DNA of 6,287 bases from Candidatus Zipacnadia bacterium (GCA_029821415.1 JALGTJ010000133.1:1-6287), one strand, 5' to 3'; numbered from the stretch's first letter, positions 1 to 6,287 are shown. Numbers and translations: made by a program. The notes: generated from the sequence alone by a model not told the origin.

Positions 1-1101
1 CGCAGCCCGCGCTGGGCAGTGGCCTACAAGTTTGCGGCTCATCGTGAGACCACGCGCATAAATGACATCATTGTCAGTGTAGGCCGTATGGGTGCGCTTA
101 CGCCCGTGGCTTTGCTGGAACCGGTGGAAATCGGCGGAGTAACGGTGCAGCGGGCCAGCTTGCACAATCAGGACGAGATTGATCGCAAGGACATTAGAAT
201 CGGTGATACCGTAATTGTTGAGCGCGCCGGCGATGTGATACCCTATGTCGTTAAGGTTATTAGTGAGAAGCGCACCGGCAAGGAGCGAAAGTTTCGCATT
301 CCCGACGCTTGTCCGGTATGTGGCACTGAGGTGCTGCGGGTTGAGGGCGAACCGGTCGCCCATTGCCCGAACATTGACTGCCCGGCCCAGATACAGGGAC
401 GCATTGTGCACTTCGCCTCGCGTCGGGCGATGGATATAGAGGGTTTAGGGGAGAAGCTGGTTGCCCAACTCGTCGAATCTGGCCTGGTGGAACACCTGCC
501 GGATATCTATGATCTGACTGTGCCGCAGCTCGCGTCCCTGGAGCGGATGGCCGAGAAATCAGCACAGAATCTGGTGGACGCGCTGGATGCCAGTAAGCAT
601 ACCACACTGGCTAGATTCCTGTATAGCCTGAGTATCGCCCACGTCGGTGAATATGTTGCTCGACTTCTCGCCGACCATTTCGGGACTTTGGAGGCCGTTG
701 TGGAAGCCGGCTACGAAGAACTTGTGGCTGTGGCAGGCATTGGGCCGGAGATCGCCGCCAGCGTTCTGAACTTCTTTGGCCAGGAGCGTAATCGTCAGAT
801 CATCGGTGACCTGCTGGACCGAGGGATTCAGATTGAGCAGGAAGCGACAACCGCAGATACCCTAGCGGGTCAAACGTTTGTCTTCACTGGTGCGTTGGAA
901 GGTTTTACTCGGGAGGAAGCTGCTGCAGAGGTGGAACGACGTGGTGGCCGAGTGACATCTTCAGTGAGTAGTCGCACCGATTATGTGGTCGTCGGGAAGG
1001 AGCCTGGCTCCAAATATCAGCAGGCCCAAAAACTGGGCATTACCACCATTGACGAAGAAGAATTTCGGAGACTGCTGGCGAATACCTATCCAAGCCGGTA
1101 G
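1..1101 (+). CDS. ligA: NAD+-dependent DNA ligase LigA, C-terminal part (5' end outside window)
   Basis: LigA seals nicks in duplex DNA with NAD+ as cofactor, in replication and repair in the cytoplasm. The reading frame is open from base 1 and starts with RSPRWAVAYKF, the family's conserved motif around the nucleotide-binding lysine (AYKF), so the GTG at 19 is an internal valine and not a start. The KxDG adenylation lysine lies upstream, out of view. About 366 residues are present, roughly the last 55% of a typical 650-700 residue LigA. In window residue numbers they show an OB-fold region (about 15-95), a four-cysteine zinc finger (CPVC at 104-107, then C122 and C127), helix-hairpin-helix repeats (about 130-270), and a C-terminal BRCT domain (about 288-360, with FVFTGALEGFTREEA and SRTDYVVVG). 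The stop is TAG at 1099-1101. The gene converges on the response regulator and their 3' ends overlap by 16 bp. The visible part looks intact. Confidence 0.97.
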   Translation, partial: RSPRWAVAYKFAAHRETTRINDIIVSVGRMGALTPVALLEPVEIGGVTVQRASLHNQDEIDRKDIRIGDTVIVERAGDVIPYVVKVISEKRTGKERKFRIPDACPVCGTEVLRVEGEPVAHCPNIDCPAQIQGRIVHFASRRAMDIEGLGEKLVAQLVESGLVEHLPDIYDLTVPQLASLERMAEKSAQNLVDALDASKHTTLARFLYSLSIAHVGEYVARLLADHFGTLEAVVEAGYEELVAVAGIGPEIAASVLNFFGQERNRQIIGDLLDRGIQIEQEATTADTLAGQTFVFTGALEGFTREEAAAEVERRGGRVTSSVSSRTDYVVVGKEPGSKYQQAQKLGITTIDEEEFRRLLANTYPSR

Positions 1102-1835
1102 CCGAAGCCGCGAATTGTCTGGATCCGCCGCGGATTCCTGGGATCTTCTTCAATCTTAGCCCGTAAATTAGCCATATGTACCTCAACCAAGTGGGTATCG
1201 TCGGTTTCTTTGCCCCAGGCCGCCTGCAAGAGCATTTCGTGGCTAACAACCTTGCCTTGATTCTCAAGCAGGGTCTGGAGAATGAGAAATTCGGTGCGAG
1301 TCAGTGTAACCTCTTCACCGCCGACCCAGACGCGACGAGCAGGAATATCCATCTCAATGTCCATCGCCGAGAGCACTTCAGGTTCCGGCGCAGAGGGTGC
1401 CGGCTGTGGTTGTTGCCCAACCGCTGACAGAGTTCTGGCCAGGTCGGTTTCCACCATACTGCCCTCCGCTCGCCGGAGAACCACACGGATACGGGCGAGC
1501 AACTCGTTTAACCCAAATGGCTTGGCCATATAGTCGTCGGCACCCAGCTCCAGCCCAACCACGCGTTCGGCTTCTTCGGTCCGTCCGCTAATGATAACAA
1601 TTGGCAAGGCCGTGCGCTGGCGAAGGTGGCGTAGGACATCAATACCATCAACATCTGGCAGAGTCAGATCAAGCAGAATCAGGTCCAGCTCGTCACTGTC
1701 AACAAGCCTTACCCCTTCGAGGCCATCGGTGGTGGAGACAGTTGCGAAGCCGGCATTCTCCAGCTTGCGGGCGATAACGTCAGCCAGTTCGGTGTCGTCT
1801 TCAATTATCAATATCTTGCGCTTGCGTTGTCTCAT
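1086..1835 (-). CDS. OmpR/PhoB-family response regulator
   Basis: This is a two-component DNA-binding response regulator of 249 residues, a usual family length. Residues 7-122 form a receiver domain with the acidic pocket E12-D13-D14, phosphoacceptor D56 in LLDLTLPDVDG, S83 at the switch Ser/Thr position, and K105 in the KPF motif. All catalytic residues are therefore present. Residues about 158-249 form a winged-helix output domain, with LTRTEFLILQTLLEN, VEVHMANLRAKIE and the terminal TIRGFGYRLG. A Gln/Pro/Ala-rich linker (about 126-157) joins them and is longer than usual. The ATG at 1835 is preceded by AGGA with an 8-nt spacer (minus strand). The gene begins 17 bp after the stop of the histidine kinase, so the two almost certainly form a cognate pair in one transcript. 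The target genes cannot be deduced, though the tad genes upstream are natural candidates. Its 3' end overlaps ligA. Confidence 0.95.
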   Translation of the reverse strand: MRQRKRKILIIEDDTELADVIARKLENAGFATVSTTDGLEGVRLVDSDELDLILLDLTLPDVDGIDVLRHLRQRTALPIVIISGRTEEAERVVGLELGADDYMAKPFGLNELLARIRVVLRRAEGSMVETDLARTLSAVGQQPQPAPSAPEPEVLSAMDIEMDIPARRVWVGGEEVTLTRTEFLILQTLLENQGKVVSHEMLLQAAWGKETDDTHLVEVHMANLRAKIEEDPRNPRRIQTIRGFGYRLG

Positions 1836-1852
1836 AGCTATTGTCCTGTTCC

Positions 1853-3943
1853 CTATTTACTGGTGCCCTCCAGTGGCAGGTGGACGGAAAAGGTACTTCC
1901 CTGTCCTAGCTTACTGTCAAGTTCAATCCGTCCTCCCAGCAGCTTGGTTATCTGGGAGGCAATGGCCAGCCCCAGTCCTACTCCCTCAACCGGGCGGCTT
2001 ATCTCTTCGGTGCCTCGGTCAAACGGTTTGAAGATGCGGTCCTGTATTTCGGCCGGAATGCCCGGTCCGGTATCCGAGACCTGTACAACGGCTTCTCCGT
2101 CGGCGATGAAAGCCGATACTTCCACTTTGCCTCTATGATAATTAAATTTTACTGCGTTGTCTACTAAGTTTATAAGAACTTGTTCAATTCGCCGGGGATC
2201 AGTGAAGACCTCCAGGCTGTCTGGAGGCAACTTGACCGAGATCTCTACTCCGGCTTGCTCGGCTCTTGAATGTAGTGTCTGGGTCGCATACTCTACCGTC
2301 TGGCGGAGATCAATCTTGCGCTTATGGATGGCTATTCTTCCGGCTTGCAAGTGCGACCAGTCGGTAAGATCGTCCAGAATGCGACGCATATGGCGACAGG
2401 CTGAAGCCATCCTGGATAGGTACTGATGCTGGTCCTCGTTAAGAGGCCCGACTTCTTCATCTGCGATCAATTCGGTGGTTGCTTGCAATGAAGCCAGAGG
2501 AGCGCGCAGTTCGTGAGAAATGCTGGATACAAACAGCTCTCGCAGCTCGCCCACGCGAATTCTCTCCAGGGCGACTGCGGCCATGGCTGCCAGTGAGCGC
2601 AACAGGCGAATTCGCTGGGGAGGTATAGGTGTGCGAGTCTGGTGGTTGTCGGCAACCAACAAGCCGACCAGTTCTCCGTGCGTGCGCAGCGGTACCAACA
2701 GTTGAGGGTAGTTGTCTTCAGCACTGCCAGGGGTTTCCTCGCCGTGATCTTCGGGCCCGAGCAGAACATACGGCGCCTCGCCGAGGGCAGCATCGGCGAG
2801 CAAATTGTCCCCCGGTCTAAGAGGATAGCTGCGCTCGGATATGTCGACTACTCCACCGTCAAAGGCGGCCTGCAAGGTGCCCTGCAGTAGCCTACGGTCG
2901 GCATCGGTCAGGTAGATGCTGACCTGGTCGAAACCGATTTCCACAGCCGCGTTAGTTGCGATCTTTTCCAGAACTTCTGAGGGCCGCTGGCTGTCAGTCA
3001 CAGCCACCGCCGCATTTAGCACCATGCGGGCGCGTTCTGCTTCTTCCCAGGCCTGGGCGGCCGCTGCCTCAATCTGCTGACCGCGGCGCTGCAGGTGCCG
3101 ATTTAACCGGTCATTGTGAATCAGTATTGCCGTCAACACACAAAGAAACTGCAGAGCATTTTTGGACGGTTCGTTGAGCGGCGCAGCCGCAGCCCTGACT
3201 ATAGCCAAGGCCCCTGCTGGGCCGTTCTCCAGTACTATGGGTAGCGCAATAATTCGTCGTGGGGTGGTGCCAGTTTCATCGATCCGATCGATGAGTAGCT
3301 CCTTATCATGTAGCGAACGCCAAGCAGTATCACGAGCCCGCGTTTCCCAGTCGGTCGCCTCGCTCTCAGTGCGTCCGTAGCCGTGGAAGTCATCGAATTC
3401 GTCGCCCTCTTGGTTCAACAGTCCTATCCAGCAGCGCTCGGCGTCCGTTATGCCCAGCACTGCCTGGGCAATAGCGTCAAGCTGCGGAGCTATATCTTTT
3501 TCAGTGGTTAGTACAGTGGCTAAATCCAGCAAATGCTGGTTAATCTCACAGAGATGGCGCACTTGCTGGTGGCTGTTGATGGTTTCCTCGGCATGTTTGA
3601 CTACCAGGAGCAATTCATTAATCCAGCGGTCGTGCTTGATTACGTGGTAGTCGGCGCCTGCTGACAGCGCGCGGGCTCCCAACAGTTGACTATCAGAGGA
3701 GGCAAGCACTATGAAATAGGTATCGGGGGCCAGCACAGTGATACGGTGCAGCTCCTGGAGGGGAGGGGAGGGTAACAGTTCCAGGTCACAGACAACGACG
3801 TCGTAACGTCCCTGGGCCAGCAAGGTCTCGAGGTCGGTCACCGACAAGTACTCACTTGCCTGCCAGTCCGGGGCCACTCGGCTAATCTCAGCAAGAATTT
3901 CAGCCGTCTGCAGTTCGTTCGCACAGCCAATTAGAATTCGCAT
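1853..3943 (-). CDS. Cytoplasmic sensor histidine kinase: degenerate receiver, two GAF-like regions, HisKA, HATPase_c
   Basis: This 696-residue protein is a sensor kinase that would autophosphorylate on histidine and pass phosphate to the adjacent regulator. Residues 1-118 have a receiver-like fold pattern (MRILIGCAN, VVVCDLELLP with D53, IVLASS, VIKHD with K103). The acidic pair normally found after strand 1 is replaced by GCA, so it is probably a pseudo-receiver. Two GAF-like sensing regions follow (about 135-280 and 318-462), separated by a helical, probably coiled-coil stretch (280-312, rich in Ala, Glu, Gln and Arg). HisKA spans about 464-535 with H477 in SSISHELRAPL. HATPase_c spans about 545-692 with the N box (NLVDNA, N592 and N596), G1 (DTGPGIP), F box (FKPFDRG) and G2 (GVGLGLAI), all complete. 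I see no signal peptide or membrane segment, so it senses something inside the cell, and the ligand is unknown. The ATG at 3943 starts directly at receiver strand 1, and only a weak AAGG lies upstream. Its start is 63 bp from the end of tadC. Confidence 0.93.
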   Translation of the reverse strand: MRILIGCANELQTAEILAEISRVAPDWQASEYLSVTDLETLLAQGRYDVVVCDLELLPSPPLQELHRITVLAPDTYFIVLASSDSQLLGARALSAGADYHVIKHDRWINELLLVVKHAEETINSHQQVRHLCEINQHLLDLATVLTTEKDIAPQLDAIAQAVLGITDAERCWIGLLNQEGDEFDDFHGYGRTESEATDWETRARDTAWRSLHDKELLIDRIDETGTTPRRIIALPIVLENGPAGALAIVRAAAAPLNEPSKNALQFLCVLTAILIHNDRLNRHLQRRGQQIEAAAAQAWEEAERARMVLNAAVAVTDSQRPSEVLEKIATNAAVEIGFDQVSIYLTDADRRLLQGTLQAAFDGGVVDISERSYPLRPGDNLLADAALGEAPYVLLGPEDHGEETPGSAEDNYPQLLVPLRTHGELVGLLVADNHQTRTPIPPQRIRLLRSLAAMAAVALERIRVGELRELFVSSISHELRAPLASLQATTELIADEEVGPLNEDQHQYLSRMASACRHMRRILDDLTDWSHLQAGRIAIHKRKIDLRQTVEYATQTLHSRAEQAGVEISVKLPPDSLEVFTDPRRIEQVLINLVDNAVKFNYHRGKVEVSAFIADGEAVVQVSDTGPGIPAEIQDRIFKPFDRGTEEISRPVEGVGLGLAIASQITKLLGGRIELDSKLGQGSTFSVHLPLEGTSK

Positions 3944-4006
3944 TACCTTGGTTGGCCACGAGGGTTGCCTATGTGTTGCCCCAGAGCCCTGTCGTGATGG
4001 GTCCCA
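3944..4006. other. 63-bp spacer between tadC and the kinase gene
   Basis: This is the longest non-coding gap in the window. I see no convincing -35/-10 pair for the kinase on the minus strand and no stem followed by a T-run that would terminate tad transcription. GGCAACC and GGCCAACC occur 5 bp apart as a short imperfect direct repeat just upstream of the kinase start, which may be chance. Read-through from the tad genes into the kinase is therefore plausible, but a promoter with poor consensus match cannot be excluded by eye. Confidence 0.4.
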
Positions 4007-4875
4007 CTACCAGCCAAGCTCCTTGAACCCGCTCATCACTGTCATCAGCCCTGGGCCAAGCACAGTAATGAACAATGCCGGCAGGATGAAGAAGATTAGG
4101 GGAAACAGCATCTTGATGGATAAGCTCGCGGCAATCTGACGCACGCGCAGGCTACGCTGGGTGCGCAGCGCGTCGGCTTGAGATCCACGCGGTTTGCCAT
4201 ATCCTCCCACGCCTCCTGACGGCTTTTTCCCAGCCGCATCTCCGCCAATACTCGGTTGAACTCATCCACCAGCGGGCCTTCTTTGCGCTTGATTACCACG
4301 GCTAGTGCTCCGTCGAGACCAGTACCCGCCTCGGCACTTACTACGAGCAGGTCAATAACATCCGGCAACGATTTACGAATAATGTACTGGCGGTTTCTTA
4401 TCTTCGCATCCAGGTAGTAATCAGGGCCCAGGATTCCCAGTACTACCAGCAGGCCGCTGCCGAACACTCGGTGTAGCAACACAGGCGTCGGCCACAGCAC
4501 GAACAGCGCACCAGCAGCGACCAATCCTGCGATGAGGGCGATGAAACGCAATGTCAAGAAGGCGCTAACCGTCAGGCCCGCGGGACTGCCCGCTCGGTCG
4601 AGCTTCTCCCGGGCCGCGGCAACTGCCTGGGAGGGCATAAGTTGCAGAATACGGTCGCGTATGTGCTGCAAGCCCGGAATGATAAGTCTCTCGCCAATTG
4701 ATTTCGACAGCTCCGCATCCAGTCTGGTGCCCTTGATCACTACCTGGCTGCGCTGCTGCACCTCCTCAACTCTTTCCGAGACCCGTACTGCATGGCTCTC
4801 ACTGGCGAATCCCAGTACCAAAGCAGTGATAGCTGTGAACACCAGTACTCCGATTAGTATTAAGACTCCTACCAT
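4007..4875 (-). pseudogene. tadC: Tad pilus inner-membrane platform protein TadC, broken by an internal frameshifting deletion
   Basis: TadC pairs with TadB as the inner-membrane platform of the Tad/Flp secretion machine (GspF/T2SSF superfamily). Read from the ATG at 4875, residues 1-233 look normal: an N-terminal membrane segment (about 2-23), two adjacent hydrophobic segments (about 106-128 and 131-150), and the conserved domain start SLPDVIDLLVVSAEAGTGLD through RLGKSRQEAWEDMANRVD. Near base 4179 the frame fails. It continues as 26 Cys/Arg-rich residues unlike the family and stops at 4096. The true C-terminus (QADALRTQRSLRVRQIAA, then KMLFPLIFFILPALF and LGPGLMTVM) resumes in another frame from about 4180 and stops at 4007. 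Joining the frames still leaves about 25-30 family-expected codons missing, so this is a deletion of 3k+1 bases and not a one-base slip. A purine-rich GGTGGAAAGGG ribosome-binding region precedes the start, 40 bp after tadB. Either the gene is inactive or the assembly is wrong here. Confidence 0.85.
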
Positions 4876-4915
4876 AAGTCCCTTTCCACCTTTTCGCTAG
4901 GAGATAATCAGGCGA

Positions 4916-5875
4916 TTAGATATCAATGGTCACCAGTTTCTTAATTACGACGGCCCCCAGTCCCATTAATACAACGCCGATGAGTAGTAATATGTGTCCT
5001 AAGCTTGTAGTAAATAGAGGAGCCATATAGCCAGGGTTGGTTATGTTCATCACAAATGCTATGCCAAAAGGCAGAGCCAGCAGAATGCCAGCCGACAACC
5101 TGCCTTCAGCGGTCGCTGCGGCGATTTCCCCGCTAAGCTTTACCCGCTCACGAATCATACCACCAATATTGTCCAGTATCTCCGCCAGGTTGCCGCCGAT
5201 CTCAAGTTGTGTTTGTACCGCCGAGACCATCAGTTCGAGATCATAGTCCCGGGTGCGGTCAATGAGGTTATCCAGAGCCTCGGACACGGAGGCACCAAAC
5301 TGAACTTCCTCTACGACTTGGAAGAACTCCTGAGATATCGGAGGATGCATCTGGCTGGCAATGAGCTGTAAGCCCCGCAAGAAGGAGAAACCCGAACGCA
5401 ATGCGGAGGCCAGCATATCCATAGCCTCGGGGATCTGTGCATTGAGTGCCTTAGCCCGTGATGACTGGCGTGTCTTCAGCATCACCCAGGGAATAACCGC
5501 GCCAATTCCTGCTCCCAGTATGGCCACCGGCCAGCGCTGGCTGGCTACCAGTCCGATGAATGCTCCAGTCAGAGCCGCGCCGACGATAATTGCAATTAGC
5601 TCGGAGGGCCGCAACAGCCACCCGGCGCGCAGTATCTCTAACTGCAGGGCGTTCTGGATCTCGGTTCGACGCAGCAAGTTGGTAATGATTGGAACGTGAT
5701 CACGTTCCACGGGCCAATCAGTTTTTGGTACTGCTATCTGCTCACGTGTGTTCTGAACAGCTACACTCGTGAGGCGTTCGTGGCCAGCTCTTGCGCCAGT
5801 GGAGACCAGGTAGGCTATTATCCCCCCCGTCACAACCAAGAACGCTATGGCGCTAGCAAGCAGCACAGTGCTCAT
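4916..5875 (-). CDS. tadB: Tad pilus inner-membrane platform protein TadB
   Basis: TadB is the partner of TadC in the inner-membrane platform that TadA drives to assemble Flp-type pilins. It has 319 residues from the ATG at 5875, normal for the family. It shows an N-terminal membrane segment (about 3-24), a soluble linker, two adjacent membrane segments (about 93-112 and 116-133), and a T2SSF cytoplasmic domain (about 148-255). That domain opens with IPEAMDMLASALRSGFSF and includes LEIGGNLAEILDNIGGMIRER. Two final membrane segments follow (about 260-279 and 293-311). An in-frame GTG at 5887 would add four residues (MIRR), but only the ATG has a strong Shine-Dalgarno, GGGGTGAT with a 7-nt spacer, so I chose the ATG. 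It starts 24 bp after the tadA stop and ends 40 bp before tadC. The coding sequence contains a perfect 20-bp palindrome and, near its start, a run of seven G residues. It appears intact. Confidence 0.93.
   Translation of the reverse strand: MSTVLLASAIAFLVVTGGIIAYLVSTGARAGHERLTSVAVQNTREQIAVPKTDWPVERDHVPIITNLLRRTEIQNALQLEILRAGWLLRPSELIAIIVGAALTGAFIGLVASQRWPVAILGAGIGAVIPWVMLKTRQSSRAKALNAQIPEAMDMLASALRSGFSFLRGLQLIASQMHPPISQEFFQVVEEVQFGASVSEALDNLIDRTRDYDLELMVSAVQTQLEIGGNLAEILDNIGGMIRERVKLSGEIAAATAEGRLSAGILLALPFGIAFVMNITNPGYMAPLFTTSLGHILLLIGVVLMGLGAVVIKKLVTIDI
5690..5709. repeat. Perfect 20-bp palindrome inside tadB
   Basis: The sequence is TGGAACGTGA followed directly by its exact reverse complement, TCACGTTCCA, with no loop. 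Symmetry stops on both sides. It encodes about V-E-R-D-H-V-P in the soluble linker of TadB between the first and second membrane segments. A perfect even palindrome this long is rare by chance: about 4 to the minus 10 per position, so under 1% for a window of this size assuming equal base frequencies. The half-site form would suit a dimeric DNA-binding protein, but the function is unknown and no second copy was seen in the window. Confidence 0.6.
5822..5828 (-). repeat. Run of seven G (coding strand) near the tadB start
   Basis: On the tadB coding strand the codons ACG GGG GGG (Thr-Gly-Gly, in the first membrane segment) form a G7 homopolymer within the first 20 codons. Homopolymers at this position can cause slippage frameshifts, either in vivo or in sequencing, but seven is short for a genuine phase-variable tract. 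The current length keeps tadB in frame. Confidence 0.5.
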
Positions 5876-5882
5876 ACGTCGT

Positions 5883-5890
5883 ATCACCCC
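5883..5890 (-). promoter_or_regulatory. Strong Shine-Dalgarno sequence deciding the tadB start
   Basis: The minus strand reads GGGGTGAT, one mismatch from the anti-16S core GAGGTGAT, followed by a 7-nt spacer and ATG at 5875. The upstream alternative GTG start at 5887 would overlap this site and has no comparable sequence before it. This is why the shorter 319-residue TadB is preferred. Confidence 0.65.
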
Positions 5891-5899
5891 GGCAGGTTG

Positions 5900-6287
5900 T
5901 TATGAGAGAGGCATAAAGATGTCGGCAGACAACTGGTAACCTTCGGCCTCCAGAATATCCATAAACAGCGGCCGAACTCCAGTGGCAGTATGTTCGCCGA
6001 CAACTTTGCCCTCTTTATCTATTCCATGGCGCTTGAATACGAATAAGTCCTGCAATACAATACCTTCGCCTTCCATGCGCTGCACCTCCGTGACGGAAGT
6101 GATGCGTCGCGAACCGTCACGCAGGCGGTTCTGGTGGACGATCAGATGCAGCGCCGAGGCGATCTGTTGGCGAATAGCGCTGATGGGTAGCTCCATCCCC
6201 GCCATTAGTGTCATTGTCTCCAGACGGGCGAGAGCATCGCGTGGGGAGTTGCAGTGCACGGTACTCATTGATCCCTCATGACCAGTG
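5900..6287 (-). CDS. tadA: Tad/Flp pilus secretion ATPase TadA (CpaF), C-terminal part (5' end outside window)
   Basis: TadA/CpaF is the hexameric cytoplasmic ATPase of the VirB11/PulE-like family that powers assembly of Tad pili. The frame is open to the right edge and begins TGHEGSMSTVHCNSPRDALAR, cut from the conserved TGHxGSxSTxHxNS motif of CpaF proteins, so the ATG at 6268 inside that motif is not the start. The 128 visible residues continue with LETMTLMAGMELPISAIRQQIASALHLIVHQNRLRDGSRRITSVTEV, the typical C-terminal arrangement of the ATPase core (a long stretch described here by its landmarks METMxLMAG, IRxQIASA, HQxRLRDGSR and TEV). The Walker A and B motifs lie upstream, outside the window. 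The product ends in a short tail (LSADIFMPLS) that looks like a natural end. The TAA stop is 24 bp before the chosen tadB start, which supports one operon. Confidence 0.94.
   Translation of the reverse strand, partial: TGHEGSMSTVHCNSPRDALARLETMTLMAGMELPISAIRQQIASALHLIVHQNRLRDGSRRITSVTEVQRMEGEGIVLQDLFVFKRHGIDKEGKVVGEHTATGVRPLFMDILEAEGYQLSADIFMPLS

Noticed and set aside
245..607. Open frames overlapping ligA on both strands, and plus-strand frames across 1176-6281
   Set aside because: They overlap well-identified genes, have low-complexity or Arg/Ser/Pro-rich translations and show no recognisable family features. They are shadows of real genes.
19..1101. ligA starting at the GTG at 19
   Set aside because: The GTG encodes a valine inside the conserved SPRWAVAYKF motif and the frame is open to base 1, so the gene begins outside the window.
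3277..3293. Inverted repeat CATCGAT-CCG-ATCGATG
   Set aside because: Seven-base arms with a 3-base loop are within chance for this length. They follow from the repeated Ile-Asp-Arg codons in the kinase, with no T-run or promoter nearby.
4170..4190. Programmed ribosomal frameshift joining the two tadC halves
   Set aside because: No slippery heptamer is seen at the junction, and a frameshift would not restore the roughly 25-30 codons that are missing.
4007..4210. A separate 67-residue minus-strand gene starting at 4210
   Set aside because: Its first ten residues are unlike any TadC sequence and are out of frame with the good TadC domain they overlap. From QADAL onward it is plainly the TadC C-terminus, so it is part of the broken tadC.
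4905..4918. Small hairpin TAATC-loop-GATTA at the tadB stop
   Set aside because: Five weak A/T-rich base pairs and no T-run do not make a terminator, and tadC follows closely with its own ribosome-binding site.
5530..5541. 12-bp palindrome GCCAGCGCTGGC inside tadB
   Set aside because: A 12-bp palindrome is expected about once by chance in a window this size.
1..6287. tRNA, rRNA, CRISPR array, insertion sequence, attachment site or defence system
   Set aside because: No repeats with spacers, transposase or recombinase motifs, or RNA-gene signatures were seen. Nearly all bases are explained by six recognised genes.

Overview
This is a bacterial chromosomal segment, densely coding and moderately G+C-rich by eye, holding six genes. 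The left edge carries the C-terminal part of an NAD+-dependent DNA ligase (LigA) on the + strand. Everything else (about 1086 to the right edge) lies on the - strand and reads, in transcription order: tadA/cpaF ATPase C-terminus (cut by the right edge), tadB, tadC (broken), a large cytoplasmic sensor histidine kinase, and an OmpR-family response regulator whose 3' end overlaps the 3' end of ligA. NAD+-dependent ligase shows this is bacterial. The gene content (TadA-TadB-TadC followed by a GAF-domain kinase and a winged-helix regulator) would fit Chloroflexota or a similar group, but this is a low-confidence guess and no marker in the window settles it.

Functionally the - strand is a Tad/Flp (tight adherence, type IVc pilus-like) secretion module. 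TadA is the cytoplasmic secretion ATPase, and TadB and TadC are the paired inner-membrane platform proteins of the GspF/T2SSF family. The genes are packed 24 bp (tadA-tadB) and 40 bp (tadB-tadC) apart. The kinase begins 63 bp after tadC, and the regulator begins 17 bp after the kinase stop, so co-transcription of all five is plausible. The kinase has a degenerate N-terminal receiver, two GAF-like sensing regions, and a complete HisKA/HATPase_c core. The regulator has an intact phosphoacceptor and DNA-binding domain.

The main anomaly is tadC. The protein matches the family well up to about residue 233, then changes frame, and about 25-30 codons expected in the middle of the conserved domain are absent. 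The conserved C-terminus resumes in another frame. This is a frameshifting internal deletion (or an assembly error), and it would leave the platform without an intact TadC. A second unexpected signal is a perfect 20-bp palindrome inside tadB. No RNA genes, CRISPR arrays, insertion sequences or attachment sites were seen, and no intergenic stretch exceeds about 65 bp.
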